Below are positions 39,683 through 48,055 of a stretch of 64,000 nt of DNA, one piece after another; position 1 is the stretch's first letter, and the number at the start of each line of letters is the position of its first letter. Below the pieces are notes generated by a model. The model worked only from the letters and a program-made list of their open reading frames with translations, was not told where the DNA came from and made no database searches. The position numbers and the translations under genes were made by a program. The stretch is from Martinezella rhizogenes (GTDB lineage Bacteria; Pseudomonadota; Alphaproteobacteria; Rhizobiales; Rhizobiaceae), in the NCBI GenBank assembly GCA_013322215.1, contig JAAMEZ010000006.1:124001-188000 (forward strand), written 5' to 3'.

Positions 39683-42166
39683 TTACTGATTGGATGCGAC
39701 CGGACGCACCAGCGGGGTGATGCGGCGGATCGTGACGCGTCGGTTTTCCTGTGACGGGCCGAGCGTATTCACCTTGAGATACTGCTCGCCATAGCCCTGG
39801 GTGACCAGGTTTTCGGCCGGAATGCCGTAGACGTCAGTCAGCACGTTGGCGACCGATTCGGCACGGCGATCCGACAGGATCAGGTTGCTCTCGGCCGAGC
39901 CAACAGCATCCGTGTGACCTTCGATGAGGAAGGTTTCGGTCGGATCACGCTTGACGATCTTCGAGATGCCGTCGGCAACACCGCGCAGCGTGCTGGCCTG
40001 CGACATCGGAATATCGGCACTGCCCGTCGCAAAGGTGATGGTATCGAGGTCGATACGGCGGATCTTGTCGCGGATACGAGCCGAATAACGGACTTCGTTG
40101 ACCGAATAGATACGCTCGACCGGCTCGACCGGCGGCTCGCGCAGGAAGTCGTAATAGTCTGCATTGCGGTTCGATGCCGTGTCGATGATGTACTGGCTCA
40201 ACGGAATGAGCAGGCGCATCGGCGGCAGGTTGTCGCCCGGATCGCGGAAGTAATCGTCATTGTCGGGACGATCTTCCAGCTCCGGCGAATAGAACAGCAC
40301 ATATTCACGGCCGCTGGCGTCGATGCGCGAGCGCTGGATGATGTCGCCGTAGCGATTGCGTATCGTGACGACGCGATCGCCATCGGGCTGATCGATCGTC
40401 TCGCGATAGCGGTCGCGCGGCAGCTGTTCGTAAACCGGCCGCTCGCCGCCACGAATGAAGCGCTCGCTGTCATCGTGACGAACGACATAGGTGTTGTCGA
40501 CATTCACGATGGTCCGGTTGTCCTGGTTGATGATCGTCTGGACCGTCGTTCCCTGCGGCGGGGCAAAGTCCGGCCGGCGATCGATCCGGCGACCCTGCTC
40601 GCTGGTCACGGCTTCGATCTTCACCGGCGGCTGCGCCTGAGCGCCGCCTGTGACGCGCTGAGCCTCGGCGTCGGAGGTCGGCGGCTTGGTATAGGCCGGA
40701 GGCGGCTGCTGGCCGGGCGCGTTCTGTGCCTGCCCGTTCTGGCCCTGACCCTGGCCGGCCTGTCCGCGACCGCCCTGTGCTCCCGGAGCGCCGGGGTTCT
40801 GACCGTTGTTCAGGTGATCACCCCGACGAACTGCACCCTTCTGGCTGTCGAGAACGGCACTGCCGTTTTCAACCGGCAGGATGACGGGACCGTTGGCGGA
40901 AGCCGGATTCTCGGCGATCTTCTTGCGGCGCTCCAGCTCCTGCGGCGAGACCTGCTCGGCGGGAGGCACCTGGATTTCGCCAGCCTGTTGGCCGTTGCCG
41001 TTGGCGGCGGGAGCCGTTGCACCACCCTGCGCCGGCGTCGCGGCGCCATTGACCGGCTGCTGCTTGCCGGGCTGTGGCGCCGCCTGGTTGCCGGTTTGGG
41101 CGGGCTGTCCTTGTGGCGTGCCCTGCTGGGCCGGCTGCTGCGGATTGGCGGCGGGCTGCTCGCCCTGCTGCTGGTTCTGCGGCTGCTTGCCGTGGGTCTT
41201 GTCCCCACCCTGCTTCTGCCCCTGCTGGGTGCCAGGCGCCGCCGGTGTCCCGGGCTGCGCTTCAGGCTGCCCCTGCGTTTGGGGCTGTGCCTGCGTGCCT
41301 GGCTGTGCCTTATGTCCCTGGGCTGGCTCGCCGGCAGGCGCCGGCTGCTGCTCGGCGGGCTGCTTTGCGGGAGCCTCGGTCTGACCCTGTTGCTTTGGCT
41401 TGGTGCTCTGCTCGGGCTGCGCCTGCTTTCCAGGCTGAGCCTCCTGATTTTGCTGTTCGCCCGCGGTAGGAGCCTGCTTCTCGGCCGGCGCCGGCTGCTG
41501 CACCTTCGCACCAGGCTTAGCCTTTGGCTCGGGCTGCGCTTCCGTAGCAGGTTGCTGCTGCTCTACCTTTGGCTGCGGCGCTTCGGCCGGCTGCTTGGCT
41601 TCGGGCTGCTTGGCCTTCGGCTTCGGCTGCGGTGCTTCTGGCTGTGCCTCGGGAGCCGCGGCCTTAGGCTGCGGTTTGGCTTCGGGCTGTGCCTGAGGTT
41701 CTTCAGCCGGTTGCTGGTGCTGCTTCTTCGGCTCGGGCGGAGCCTCCGCGGCCGGCTGCTGCTTCTGCGGCTTCGGCGGCTCTTGCTCTGCAGGCTGCTG
41801 ATGCTGGGCCTTCGGCGGCTGGGCTTCCGGCTGCTGCTTCGGCGCCTTCTGCTGCGGCTCGCCTTCAGGTTCGGCCTGCTTCATCTGGTGCTGCTGCTCG
41901 CCGCCACCCTGATGCTTCTGGCCCTCTCCGCCTTCGGCAGGCTTCTTGTGCTTGAGCTGCTCTTCGTCGGGCTGAGCTGCCGGCGCCTCCTGTTGGGCCA
42001 CCTCGACACTTGCGTCTGCAGCAGTCGCGGCTGCGCCGACGATGCCATTGCTAAGCGGTGCGACGGGCTGTTCACGAAGTGCCGCGGCTGCTGCCGGCTC
42101 GAATGCGAGCGATAGCGAAAGCAGTGGAAACGCGGCGCTGGCAAATAGTCTGGATCGCTTTCCCAT
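39683..42166 (-). CDS. OmpA-family protein with long Q/P/A/K-rich low-complexity region
   Basis: An 827-residue exported protein. The ATG at 42164-42166 has AGGAG seven bases upstream and begins a signal peptide (MGKRSRLFASAAFPLLSLSL). Residues about 50-470 are low complexity, dominated by Q, P, A, K, E and G and resembling a disordered periplasmic or surface spacer. A middle domain rich in R, D and Y (IDRRPDFAPPQG onward) follows. The C-terminal 115 residues are an OmpA-like peptidoglycan-binding domain with TFATGSADIP, LIEGHTDAVGS and LSDRRAESV. The long spacer could span envelope layers. The function is inferred as envelope anchoring. Confidence 0.85.
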   Translation of the reverse strand: MGKRSRLFASAAFPLLSLSLAFEPAAAAALREQPVAPLSNGIVGAAATAADASVEVAQQEAPAAQPDEEQLKHKKPAEGGEGQKHQGGGEQQHQMKQAEPEGEPQQKAPKQQPEAQPPKAQHQQPAEQEPPKPQKQQPAAEAPPEPKKQHQQPAEEPQAQPEAKPQPKAAAPEAQPEAPQPKPKAKQPEAKQPAEAPQPKVEQQQPATEAQPEPKAKPGAKVQQPAPAEKQAPTAGEQQNQEAQPGKQAQPEQSTKPKQQGQTEAPAKQPAEQQPAPAGEPAQGHKAQPGTQAQPQTQGQPEAQPGTPAAPGTQQGQKQGGDKTHGKQPQNQQQGEQPAANPQQPAQQGTPQGQPAQTGNQAAPQPGKQQPVNGAATPAQGGATAPAANGNGQQAGEIQVPPAEQVSPQELERRKKIAENPASANGPVILPVENGSAVLDSQKGAVRRGDHLNNGQNPGAPGAQGGRGQAGQGQGQNGQAQNAPGQQPPPAYTKPPTSDAEAQRVTGGAQAQPPVKIEAVTSEQGRRIDRRPDFAPPQGTTVQTIINQDNRTIVNVDNTYVVRHDDSERFIRGGERPVYEQLPRDRYRETIDQPDGDRVVTIRNRYGDIIQRSRIDASGREYVLFYSPELEDRPDNDDYFRDPGDNLPPMRLLIPLSQYIIDTASNRNADYYDFLREPPVEPVERIYSVNEVRYSARIRDKIRRIDLDTITFATGSADIPMSQASTLRGVADGISKIVKRDPTETFLIEGHTDAVGSAESNLILSDRRAESVANVLTDVYGIPAENLVTQGYGEQYLKVNTLGPSQENRRVTIRRITPLVRPVASNQ

Positions 42167-42525
42167 ATGGGATCTCCTCTTGTGATCTTTGTCCGCCGAA
42201 TTGCGAATCTCAGCGGGCAAGGCGATTGCCCCAAGATCCCGGCCGATTTTCGGTTCTCATGAGGCTGAATCGCGGCAAGCCGCTATATGTTCCCGCACTA
42301 TTAGGTTGCCGCAATTAACCCTGGCTGAACGCAGTGGATGGTTTTCGTTCAGATTTCCCTGTGGTGTGCTTGCATCGCGCAAAGGCATGTTGCCTTCGTA
42401 ATTCCAGTTGCATTTTCCAGAAAAAAAGTACGAATATCGCCGCAAGGCGGGCCACCGGCCCGCTCCACTCGAGCCGTCTGCCAAAAACAATAATGGGCTG
42501 GCGGCCACCAACAGAGAGGGTCAAT
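42167..42525. other. 359-bp intergenic region between divergent OmpA-family and ABC transporter genes
   Basis: No gene seen. A GC hairpin GCGGGCC-ACC-GGCCCGC lies at 42447-42463 in the leader of the substrate-binding protein gene. The segment from 42400 to 42435 is AT-rich, with an A tract, and probably carries the promoter. Confidence 0.45.
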
Positions 42526-43308
42526 ATGCGCATCTCCACTCGTCTTTTTGCCGCTGCATCCTTCGCCGCGATGTCGCTCGTCGCCGGTGCGGCGCTTGCC
42601 GACGGCGACACGATCGTCTTCGGCACCGACGCGACCTATCCGCCCTTCGAATCGCTGGAAGCTGGCGGCAAGTTCGTCGGCTTCGACATCGATATAGCCA
42701 ATGCGCTTTGCGACAATATGAAAGTAAAGTGCAGCTTCGTGAATCAGGATTTCGACGGCATCATCCCGGCCCTGCAGGCCAAGAAGTTCGACGCGATCAT
42801 CTCTTCCATGTCGATCACGCCGGAGCGTGAGAAGATCGTCGACTTCACCAACAAGATCTACAATACGCCGCCGGCGATCGCCGTTCCGAAGGATTCGACC
42901 ATCAAGGAAGCGACCGATGAAGCCTTGAAGGGCAAGTCGATCGGCGCCCAGTCCTCCACGACGCACGCCAATTATGCGACCGTCCACCTCAAGGACGCCG
43001 AGCTGAAGCTCTATCCGTCGGCCGACGAATACAAACTCGATCTCGGCAACGGCCGCATCGATGCCGCCATCGACGACGTCGTCGTGCTGTCGGAATGGGT
43101 GAAGTCGGATGCCGGCAGCTGCTGCAAGATGCTCGGCACGCTGAAGATCGACCCGGTCGTCAACGGCGCCGGCGCCGGCATCGCCATCCGCAAGGGTGAC
43201 GCGGCTCTCAAGGACAAGCTGAACGCCGCAATCGCCGCGATCCGCGCTGACGGCACCTACAAGAAGATTCAGGACAAGTACTTCGATTTCGACGTCTACG
43301 GCGATTGA
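42526..43308 (+). CDS. Polar amino acid ABC transporter substrate-binding protein (lysine/arginine/ornithine type)
   Basis: A 260-residue periplasmic binding protein of SBP family 3. Its signal peptide ends at ALA (about residue 24) before DGDTIVFGTDATYPPFES, the family N-terminal pattern. The signature FVGFDIDIANALCDNMKVKC fits the LAO/histidine-binding group, with PALQAKKFDAIISSMSITPER in the hinge. The start ATG at 42526 has GAGAGGG upstream. A hairpin with a T run separates it from the permease genes, which would allow more binding protein than permease to be made. Confidence 0.92.
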   Translation: MRISTRLFAAASFAAMSLVAGAALADGDTIVFGTDATYPPFESLEAGGKFVGFDIDIANALCDNMKVKCSFVNQDFDGIIPALQAKKFDAIISSMSITPEREKIVDFTNKIYNTPPAIAVPKDSTIKEATDEALKGKSIGAQSSTTHANYATVHLKDAELKLYPSADEYKLDLGNGRIDAAIDDVVVLSEWVKSDAGSCCKMLGTLKIDPVVNGAGAGIAIRKGDAALKDKLNAAIAAIRADGTYKKIQDKYFDFDVYGD

Positions 43309-43336
43309 TCGCCCGTCGATTCCCTGGGAAAAGACG

Positions 43337-43362
43337 ACGGCGGAAGCTTGCTCTTCCGCCGT
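43337..43362 (+). terminator. Attenuator-like hairpin between binding-protein and permease genes
   Basis: A perfect 10-bp stem ACGGCGGAAG / CTTCCGCCGT with a 6-nt loop followed by TTTTGTTT. It lies inside the presumed operon, so partial termination is more likely than complete termination. Confidence 0.75.
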
Positions 43363-43426
43363 TTTTGTTTGACAACGAGAAGAATATAAGCAGAAACGCG
43401 GCAAAAGCCGCTAGGGGAAATATGGC

Positions 43427-44230
43427 ATGAGCGGATTGTTTTCCGCCCTCGGTTCGTTTTGGACCTGGTTGACTACGATTTTTGACCCATTGTGTGGTCC
43501 GGCCGGTTTGTTCAGTGTGTTCTTCCAGAACACGATACTGGCTTGCGGCGATACCGGCTGGGGCGATGAGCTGGCCGGTGGTTTGAAGATCACCATTGCC
43601 GTCTCTGTCGCGACGCTGCCGCTCGGGCTGGTCATCGGTTTCTTCGTCGCACTCGCGCAGCAATCGGAAGAAAAGTCGCTGCGACTTGCTGCCGGCGTAT
43701 TCACGACGATTTTCCGCGGCCTGCCGGAGCTGCTGACGCTTTTCATCATCTACTACGGAATGCAGATCTTGCTGCAGTCGGTGCTCGCCAAATTCGGCTA
43801 TGACGGCCCGATCGAGATCAATGCCTTCGCCGCCGGCATGACCGCCCTGGCGATCGTCTTCTCGGCCTACTGCTCGGAAGTGCTCGTATCCGCCTTCAAG
43901 GCGATCCCCAAGGGCCAGTACGAGGCGGGCGATGCGCTTGGCTTTCATCGCGTGCGCACGATGCGGCTGATTATCCTGCCGCAACTAGTCCGCATCTCGC
44001 TGCCGAACCTTGGAAACCTCTGGATGAACCTGCTGAAGGACACATCCTACGTCTCGATCATCGGCCTTGCCGATATCATCAGGCAAACGGGCATTGCGGT
44101 GCGCTCCACAAAGGCGCCCTTCACCTTCTATTCAATCGCTTGCCTGTTCTATCTGACGTTGGCCGTGGTTTCTTCGATCGGCCTCTTCTATCTCGATCGA
44201 TGGGCCAAACGTGCGGAGGTTCGTCGATGA
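43427..44230 (+). CDS. Polar amino acid ABC transporter permease (HisQ type)
   Basis: A 267-residue inner-membrane permease. The first helices follow a tryptophan- and phenylalanine-rich N-terminus; the EAA loop is EALVSAFKAIPKGQYEAGDALG-like (SAFKAIPKGQYEAGDALGF). FRGLPELLTLFIIYYGMQ is the hallmark of the HisQ/GlnP group. The next permease overlaps its stop by ATGA. No ATPase gene is present downstream. Confidence 0.9.
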   Translation: MSGLFSALGSFWTWLTTIFDPLCGPAGLFSVFFQNTILACGDTGWGDELAGGLKITIAVSVATLPLGLVIGFFVALAQQSEEKSLRLAAGVFTTIFRGLPELLTLFIIYYGMQILLQSVLAKFGYDGPIEINAFAAGMTALAIVFSAYCSEVLVSAFKAIPKGQYEAGDALGFHRVRTMRLIILPQLVRISLPNLGNLWMNLLKDTSYVSIIGLADIIRQTGIAVRSTKAPFTFYSIACLFYLTLAVVSSIGLFYLDRWAKRAEVRR

Positions 44231-45057
44231 GCCATGCCGAAGTTCTGATCGCAGCGCAGCCTGCGCCGCCGAAGACAGCCAGAAAACTGTCCAAATCCGC
44301 CATTGCAGGCTATTTCTTCCTGACGCTATGGGCCATTCTCGGCATCGCTCTCATCTCGATGGTCGTCACCGGCTGGGACCCCGACAAACTCCAGACCTAT
44401 GGCCCCCGGCTCCTGCATGGCCTCTGGATCACCGTCAAGCTGGTCGCGATTTCCTTTGTGCTTGGTGCGATCCTGTCGATACCGCTCGCCTTTGCCCGCA
44501 TGTCGAGCAACAGGATTCTGAGCACGCTGACCTATTGCTATGTCTACCTGTTCCGCGGCACGCCGCTGCTGGCGCAGATTTTCATGGTTTATTACGGCTT
44601 CCCGAGCTTTCGCTGGTTGTTCGAGGATATCGGCCTCTGGTGGTTCTTCAAGGACCCCTTCTATTGCGGCGTCTTCGCCATGACCTTGAACACCGCAGCC
44701 TATCAGACGGAGATCGTCCGAGGCGCCATTCAGAGCGTGCCGAAAGGCCAGACGGAAGCCGCGAGCGCGCTTGGCATCCATACATGGATCGCCTTCCGCA
44801 AGATCATCATCCCCCAGGCGCTCATCGTGGCGCTGCGACCCTACGGCAATGAAATCATCCTGCTGATCAAGAGCTCCGCCACCGTCTCCATCATCACGGT
44901 CTACGACCTTATGGGCGAGACCCGCTACGCATTCTCGCGCACCTACGATTACCAGATCTATCTCTGGGCGGCGATTTTCTACCTGGTAATCGTCGAGTTC
45001 ATGCGCAACGGCTGGGCGCGGATGGAAGGCCGGTTGACCCGGCATCTCAAGCGCTGA
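44227..45057 (+). CDS. Polar amino acid ABC transporter permease (HisM type)
   Basis: A 276-residue permease, the second half of the heterodimer. Its ATG overlaps the stop of the first permease. The conserved FRGTPLLAQIFMVYYGFPSF and the EAA loop GAIQSVPKGQTEAASALGI are present. A cytoplasmic N-terminus of about 25 residues precedes helix 1. The ATPase normally partnering these subunits is not encoded next to it, so it must be elsewhere on the genome. Confidence 0.9.
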   Translation: MSHAEVLIAAQPAPPKTARKLSKSAIAGYFFLTLWAILGIALISMVVTGWDPDKLQTYGPRLLHGLWITVKLVAISFVLGAILSIPLAFARMSSNRILSTLTYCYVYLFRGTPLLAQIFMVYYGFPSFRWLFEDIGLWWFFKDPFYCGVFAMTLNTAAYQTEIVRGAIQSVPKGQTEAASALGIHTWIAFRKIIIPQALIVALRPYGNEIILLIKSSATVSIITVYDLMGETRYAFSRTYDYQIYLWAAIFYLVIVEFMRNGWARMEGRLTRHLKR

Positions 45058-45197
45058 TCCTTCAAGCGCGCCGCAGAAGCGTCGCGCTTGGCAGCACTCC
45101 CATGAATCCGCTGCTAACACATTGATTTCTGTGAATAAAATTGTCTTCATGACAGTTTTGTAAAGCTTGAGTTTACCATCAGCTGTTTCCATATCTG

Positions 45198-45214
45198 TGT
45201 GACCATGAGTCACG
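45198..45214. promoter_or_regulatory. CRP/FNR-like inverted repeat upstream of usg
   Basis: TGTGACCATGAGTCACG lies 29 bp before the usg start. The GTGAC / GTCAC arms are perfect around CATGA. It resembles a cAMP-receptor-type site, but the spacer between TGTGA and TCAC is seven rather than six bases. Candidate only. Confidence 0.3.
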
Positions 45215-45242
45215 AAAAAATGGGAACGGAAAGAGAAAGCTC

Positions 45243-45509
45243 ATGCACGACGATATGCAAAAGCAGTTGCAGGGTTATGGGTTGACGACGGCGCAGATCC
45301 TCTACCGCCTGCCCGATCATCCGCAATTTCTCCAGACCTACATCTGGCAGGACTATGACCTCGCCCCGAACTTCCCGGAAATGCGCGGCTTCCTGAAATT
45401 CTGGCAGGAAACGCTAGATGGTCCGCTTCATTCCGTGCGCTATGTCCATCGCAAGCTGATTTCAGCGACCGAATGGCGAGCGGTGAAGGGTGAATTCATC
45501 CTGCACTGA
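45243..45509 (+). CDS. Usg family protein
   Basis: An 88-residue soluble protein of the alphaproteobacterial Usg family, named from a gene upstream of trpF in Caulobacter. The whole length matches: LQGYGLTTAQILYRLPDHP, LQTYIWQDYDLAPNFP and GPLHSVRYVH. No catalytic residues are known and the function is not established. It is monocistronic, with a GGAAAGAGAAAG stretch as its likely ribosome binding region. Confidence 0.9.
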   Translation: MHDDMQKQLQGYGLTTAQILYRLPDHPQFLQTYIWQDYDLAPNFPEMRGFLKFWQETLDGPLHSVRYVHRKLISATEWRAVKGEFILH

Positions 45510-45541
45510 GCATCGGTCAAGTGCGTGGTGCCTGGCCACGA

Positions 45542-46267
45542 TCAGACATGCGCCTCGCCATGAACGAAATCCCCATCATCCGGCCCGCGGTGGAGCGTGC
45601 CGTAGACAATCGCGGCATAAAAGGCTGCAACGAGGATGATGACAATGAAGCCGGGCATCGGTCCGAGGGCCGCATTGTCGGCAATATAACCCCATGAATG
45701 TGCCTGCTCCTGCGCCAGCCCGTCCGTCTGCAGCCTCGGCGTCGAAATCTTCAGAATCCACGCCAGCAGCAGGATCGCATACATCCAGCAATAATTGCGC
45801 CGCAGCCGCCGCTGCATCGCCTCGGCATGGCTCAGCAACAGCCGCGGCGACCGCAGGCTGGATGCAATCGGCAATGACCAGTCTGAGTTGGGCTCGGCTT
45901 GCGGCGCCAGAATCTGCGCAAAATAGTACCGCTCAAGCTGCCGCACCCGCGAACGGTAGACGTCGAAGAAGCGGTATCGCCGTGCCTCGATCATCAGCAA
46001 CAGCGTGATCAGCATCATCCCGAACAGAAGCACGCCGTGATGCGACGATGGCGTCGACAGCGATACGGACAGCAGAGCCGCGACCACCGTGATCGCCCAG
46101 TTTGACGTCCGGTCGATGCGGTCACGCCAGCTGGTCATTCTCGCCAGTTCACCTCGATAATAATGGGTCAATGTGTTGGTGACTTCTGCCGACGTCGCCG
46201 GCAAGGCGGGACGCGCACGCTCCACCGCGCCGCCTGCTTGGTTCGGCGCGGTCAATTCGGTATCCAT
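45542..46267 (-). CDS. DUF2270 membrane protein
   Basis: A 241-residue inner-membrane protein. The ATG at 46265-46267 has GGAGGAAC upstream; an ATG five codons earlier is also in frame. The N-terminal segment TNTLTHYYRGELARMTSWRD is the family hallmark, followed by two hydrophobic helices near 60-105, an amphipathic middle (YRSRVRQLERYYFAQ) and two more helices near the C-terminus. The function is unknown. It is convergent with usg. Confidence 0.85.
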   Translation of the reverse strand: MDTELTAPNQAGGAVERARPALPATSAEVTNTLTHYYRGELARMTSWRDRIDRTSNWAITVVAALLSVSLSTPSSHHGVLLFGMMLITLLLMIEARRYRFFDVYRSRVRQLERYYFAQILAPQAEPNSDWSLPIASSLRSPRLLLSHAEAMQRRLRRNYCWMYAILLLAWILKISTPRLQTDGLAQEQAHSWGYIADNAALGPMPGFIVIILVAAFYAAIVYGTLHRGPDDGDFVHGEAHV

Positions 46268-46416
46268 TGTCGTTCCTCCCATATTTATTGTTCTATCCGG
46301 ACAGCGACCCCCAGCTCGCCTTTGCCGAAAGCGGTATTCTGCGCCTGTGCGGCAAGCATTGCAAAAGCTGAGCAAGCGTCTTAATGCCTGCGTGACAAAA
46401 GGAAGGGCCTGTAACT

Positions 46417-47241
46417 ATGGCAAAGAAGAAGATCGACGAAGACGCGCTGGCGGAAGCCTATAACCACGCATTGGCGCTGGAGAAGGCGGGCGATATCGAC
46501 GCGGCGGTTCAGGCCTATGAGAAGGTGCTGGCCCTCGATCCGGAAGACCATGGTGGCGCAGCCGTTCGCATCGCCTCCATGGGTCGCGGCGAGACCCCGG
46601 TCAAGGCGCCGGACGCCTATGTCGAGACCCTGTTCGACCAGCATGCCGAGGTTTTCGAGGACGTGCTGGTGGAGCAGCTCGGCTACCATGTGCCGGTGCT
46701 CGTTCGCCAGCGTCTGCAGGCGCTCGGCCTCGGCCCCTTCAAGCGCATGCTCGATCTTGGCTGCGGCACGGGCCTTACTGGCGGCACGCTGCGCGATATC
46801 GTCGAGGATATCACCGGCATCGACATTTCCGAAAACATGGTCGAAGTCGCCCATGAAAAGGACATCTACGAGACACTCTTCGTCGCTGAAGTCGAGGATT
46901 TCCTCGACGATAATGACGAAGACGCCTTCGATCTGATCACCGCAACCGATGTCCTACCCTATCTCGGCGCGCTGGAACCGCTGTTTTTCGGCGCGGCTGA
47001 AAACATGACACCGGGCGGCCTCTTCATCTTCTCCTCCGAAACCCTGCCGGATGCGACCATGACCGGACGCCCCTATATGGTCGGCGCGCATCAGCGCTTC
47101 GCCCATTCGGAAGCCTATGTGCGCGAACGGCTGAAAGCGACCGGCTTCGAACTCATCGAAATCACCGATATCAACGTCCGCATGGAAGACGGCCAGCCGA
47201 CACCAGGCCACCTGGTCATTGCGCGCCTGCTCGCCGACTAA
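46417..47241 (+). CDS. SAM-dependent methyltransferase with N-terminal TPR
   Basis: A 274-residue protein. Residues about 10-45 form one TPR (LALEKAGDIDAAVQAYEKVL), and the Rossmann methyltransferase core begins with MLDLGCGTGLTG near 111-122, continuing with ITGIDISENMVEVA and FDLITATDVLPYLG. The protein or small-molecule substrate is unknown; such proteins are usually annotated class I methyltransferases. It is divergent from the DUF2270 gene. No terminator is obvious before the gst operator region. Confidence 0.88.
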   Translation: MAKKKIDEDALAEAYNHALALEKAGDIDAAVQAYEKVLALDPEDHGGAAVRIASMGRGETPVKAPDAYVETLFDQHAEVFEDVLVEQLGYHVPVLVRQRLQALGLGPFKRMLDLGCGTGLTGGTLRDIVEDITGIDISENMVEVAHEKDIYETLFVAEVEDFLDDNDEDAFDLITATDVLPYLGALEPLFFGAAENMTPGGLFIFSSETLPDATMTGRPYMVGAHQRFAHSEAYVRERLKATGFELIEITDINVRMEDGQPTPGHLVIARLLAD

Positions 47242-47255
47242 GACGACCGAAGCAG

Positions 47256-47281
47256 AATAGTTATCCGTTTGGATAACTATT
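47256..47281. promoter_or_regulatory. Palindrome 1 upstream of the gst-arsR operon
   Basis: Perfect 11-bp arms AATAGTTATCC / GGATAACTATT around GTTT. It shares 17 of 26 positions with the second palindrome when one is reverse-complemented; the shared core is TTATCnGnnTGnnTAA. Its centre is 50 bp from that of palindrome 2. Probably an operator for the ArsR-type protein encoded in the operon. Confidence 0.6.
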
Positions 47282-47302
47282 TCCTTGCGCGATGATCGCC
47301 GA

Positions 47303-47334
47303 GCTGATACTTAGTCATTCAGATAAGTATCGGC
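47303..47334. promoter_or_regulatory. Palindrome 2 upstream of the gst-arsR operon
   Basis: The arms GATACTTA / TAAGTATC are perfect (47306-47313 and 47324-47331), with extension to 11 bp per side including one mismatch. It lies 30 bp before the gst start and is related to palindrome 1. Confidence 0.6.
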
Positions 47335-47363
47335 TCGAACCTTGATTTCGGAAAGGTCGTCGC

Positions 47364-48055
47364 ATGTCCCTTATTCTCTATCAGCATCCGCTCGCCTCGT
47401 TCTGCCATAAGGTCCTGATGGCGCTCTATGAAAACGGGAGCCCTTCGAAAGCCGGATCATCGATCTCGGCAATGCGGAATCGCGCGCCTCGCTGGTGCGC
47501 CTCTGGCCGCTCGCCAAGTTTCCGGTCCTGCGCGATGAAGCCCTCGACAGCACCGTGCCCGAGACCAGCATCATCATCGAATATCTCGATCGGCATTATC
47601 CGGGAGCAAAACCGCTCCTGCCGATCGATCCGTCCGATGCCCTATGTGTGCGGCTTTGGGACCGCTTCTTCGATCTTTATGTGCAGGAGCCGATGCAAGC
47701 GATCGTCGCGGATGTGCGCCGGGCTGAGAAGGACCAGAGCCCTCAAGGTGTGTCCGCAGCCCAGACCCTGCTGCGCACCGCCTATGGAATGATCGAAAGG
47801 CAGCTGGACAGGAAAATCTGGATCACCGGAGACAATCTGACCATGGCCGATTGCGCCGCAGCGCCGGCTCTATTCTATGCCGAAACCCTGGTTCCCTTTG
47901 GCGAAGAACATGGCCGGCTGAAGGCTTACTATCAGCGTCTCCTCGATCGCCCGTCCTTCGCACGCGTTCTGAAGGAAGCCATGCCCTATTTCCATTTTTA
48001 TCCCTACAGCGAGAAACTGCCGGCGCAGTTCCGGCCGGAAAAGCCGAATGCTTGA
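47364..48055 (+). pseudogene. Glutathione S-transferase, frameshifted
   Basis: The first 25 codons (MSLILYQHPLASFCHKVLMALYENG) are in one frame, and the remainder, from PFESRIIDLGN onward, continues in another. The switch is at 47439-47440: between the GGG codon and CCC there are two bases where three are needed, as by a single-base deletion. Restored, the protein would be about 230 residues, a normal GST with an N-terminal thioredoxin fold (VPETSIIIEYLDRHYP) and a helical C-terminal domain (WITGDNLTMADCAAAP). It is either a recent pseudogene or a sequencing error. The arsR gene begins inside its last codons. Confidence 0.85.

Noticed and set aside
39914..42115. A 733-codon open frame opposite the OmpA-family gene
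   Set aside because: It mirrors the repeated codons of the Q/P/A-rich region, giving an L- and R-rich product. The other strand has the signal peptide and OmpA motifs.
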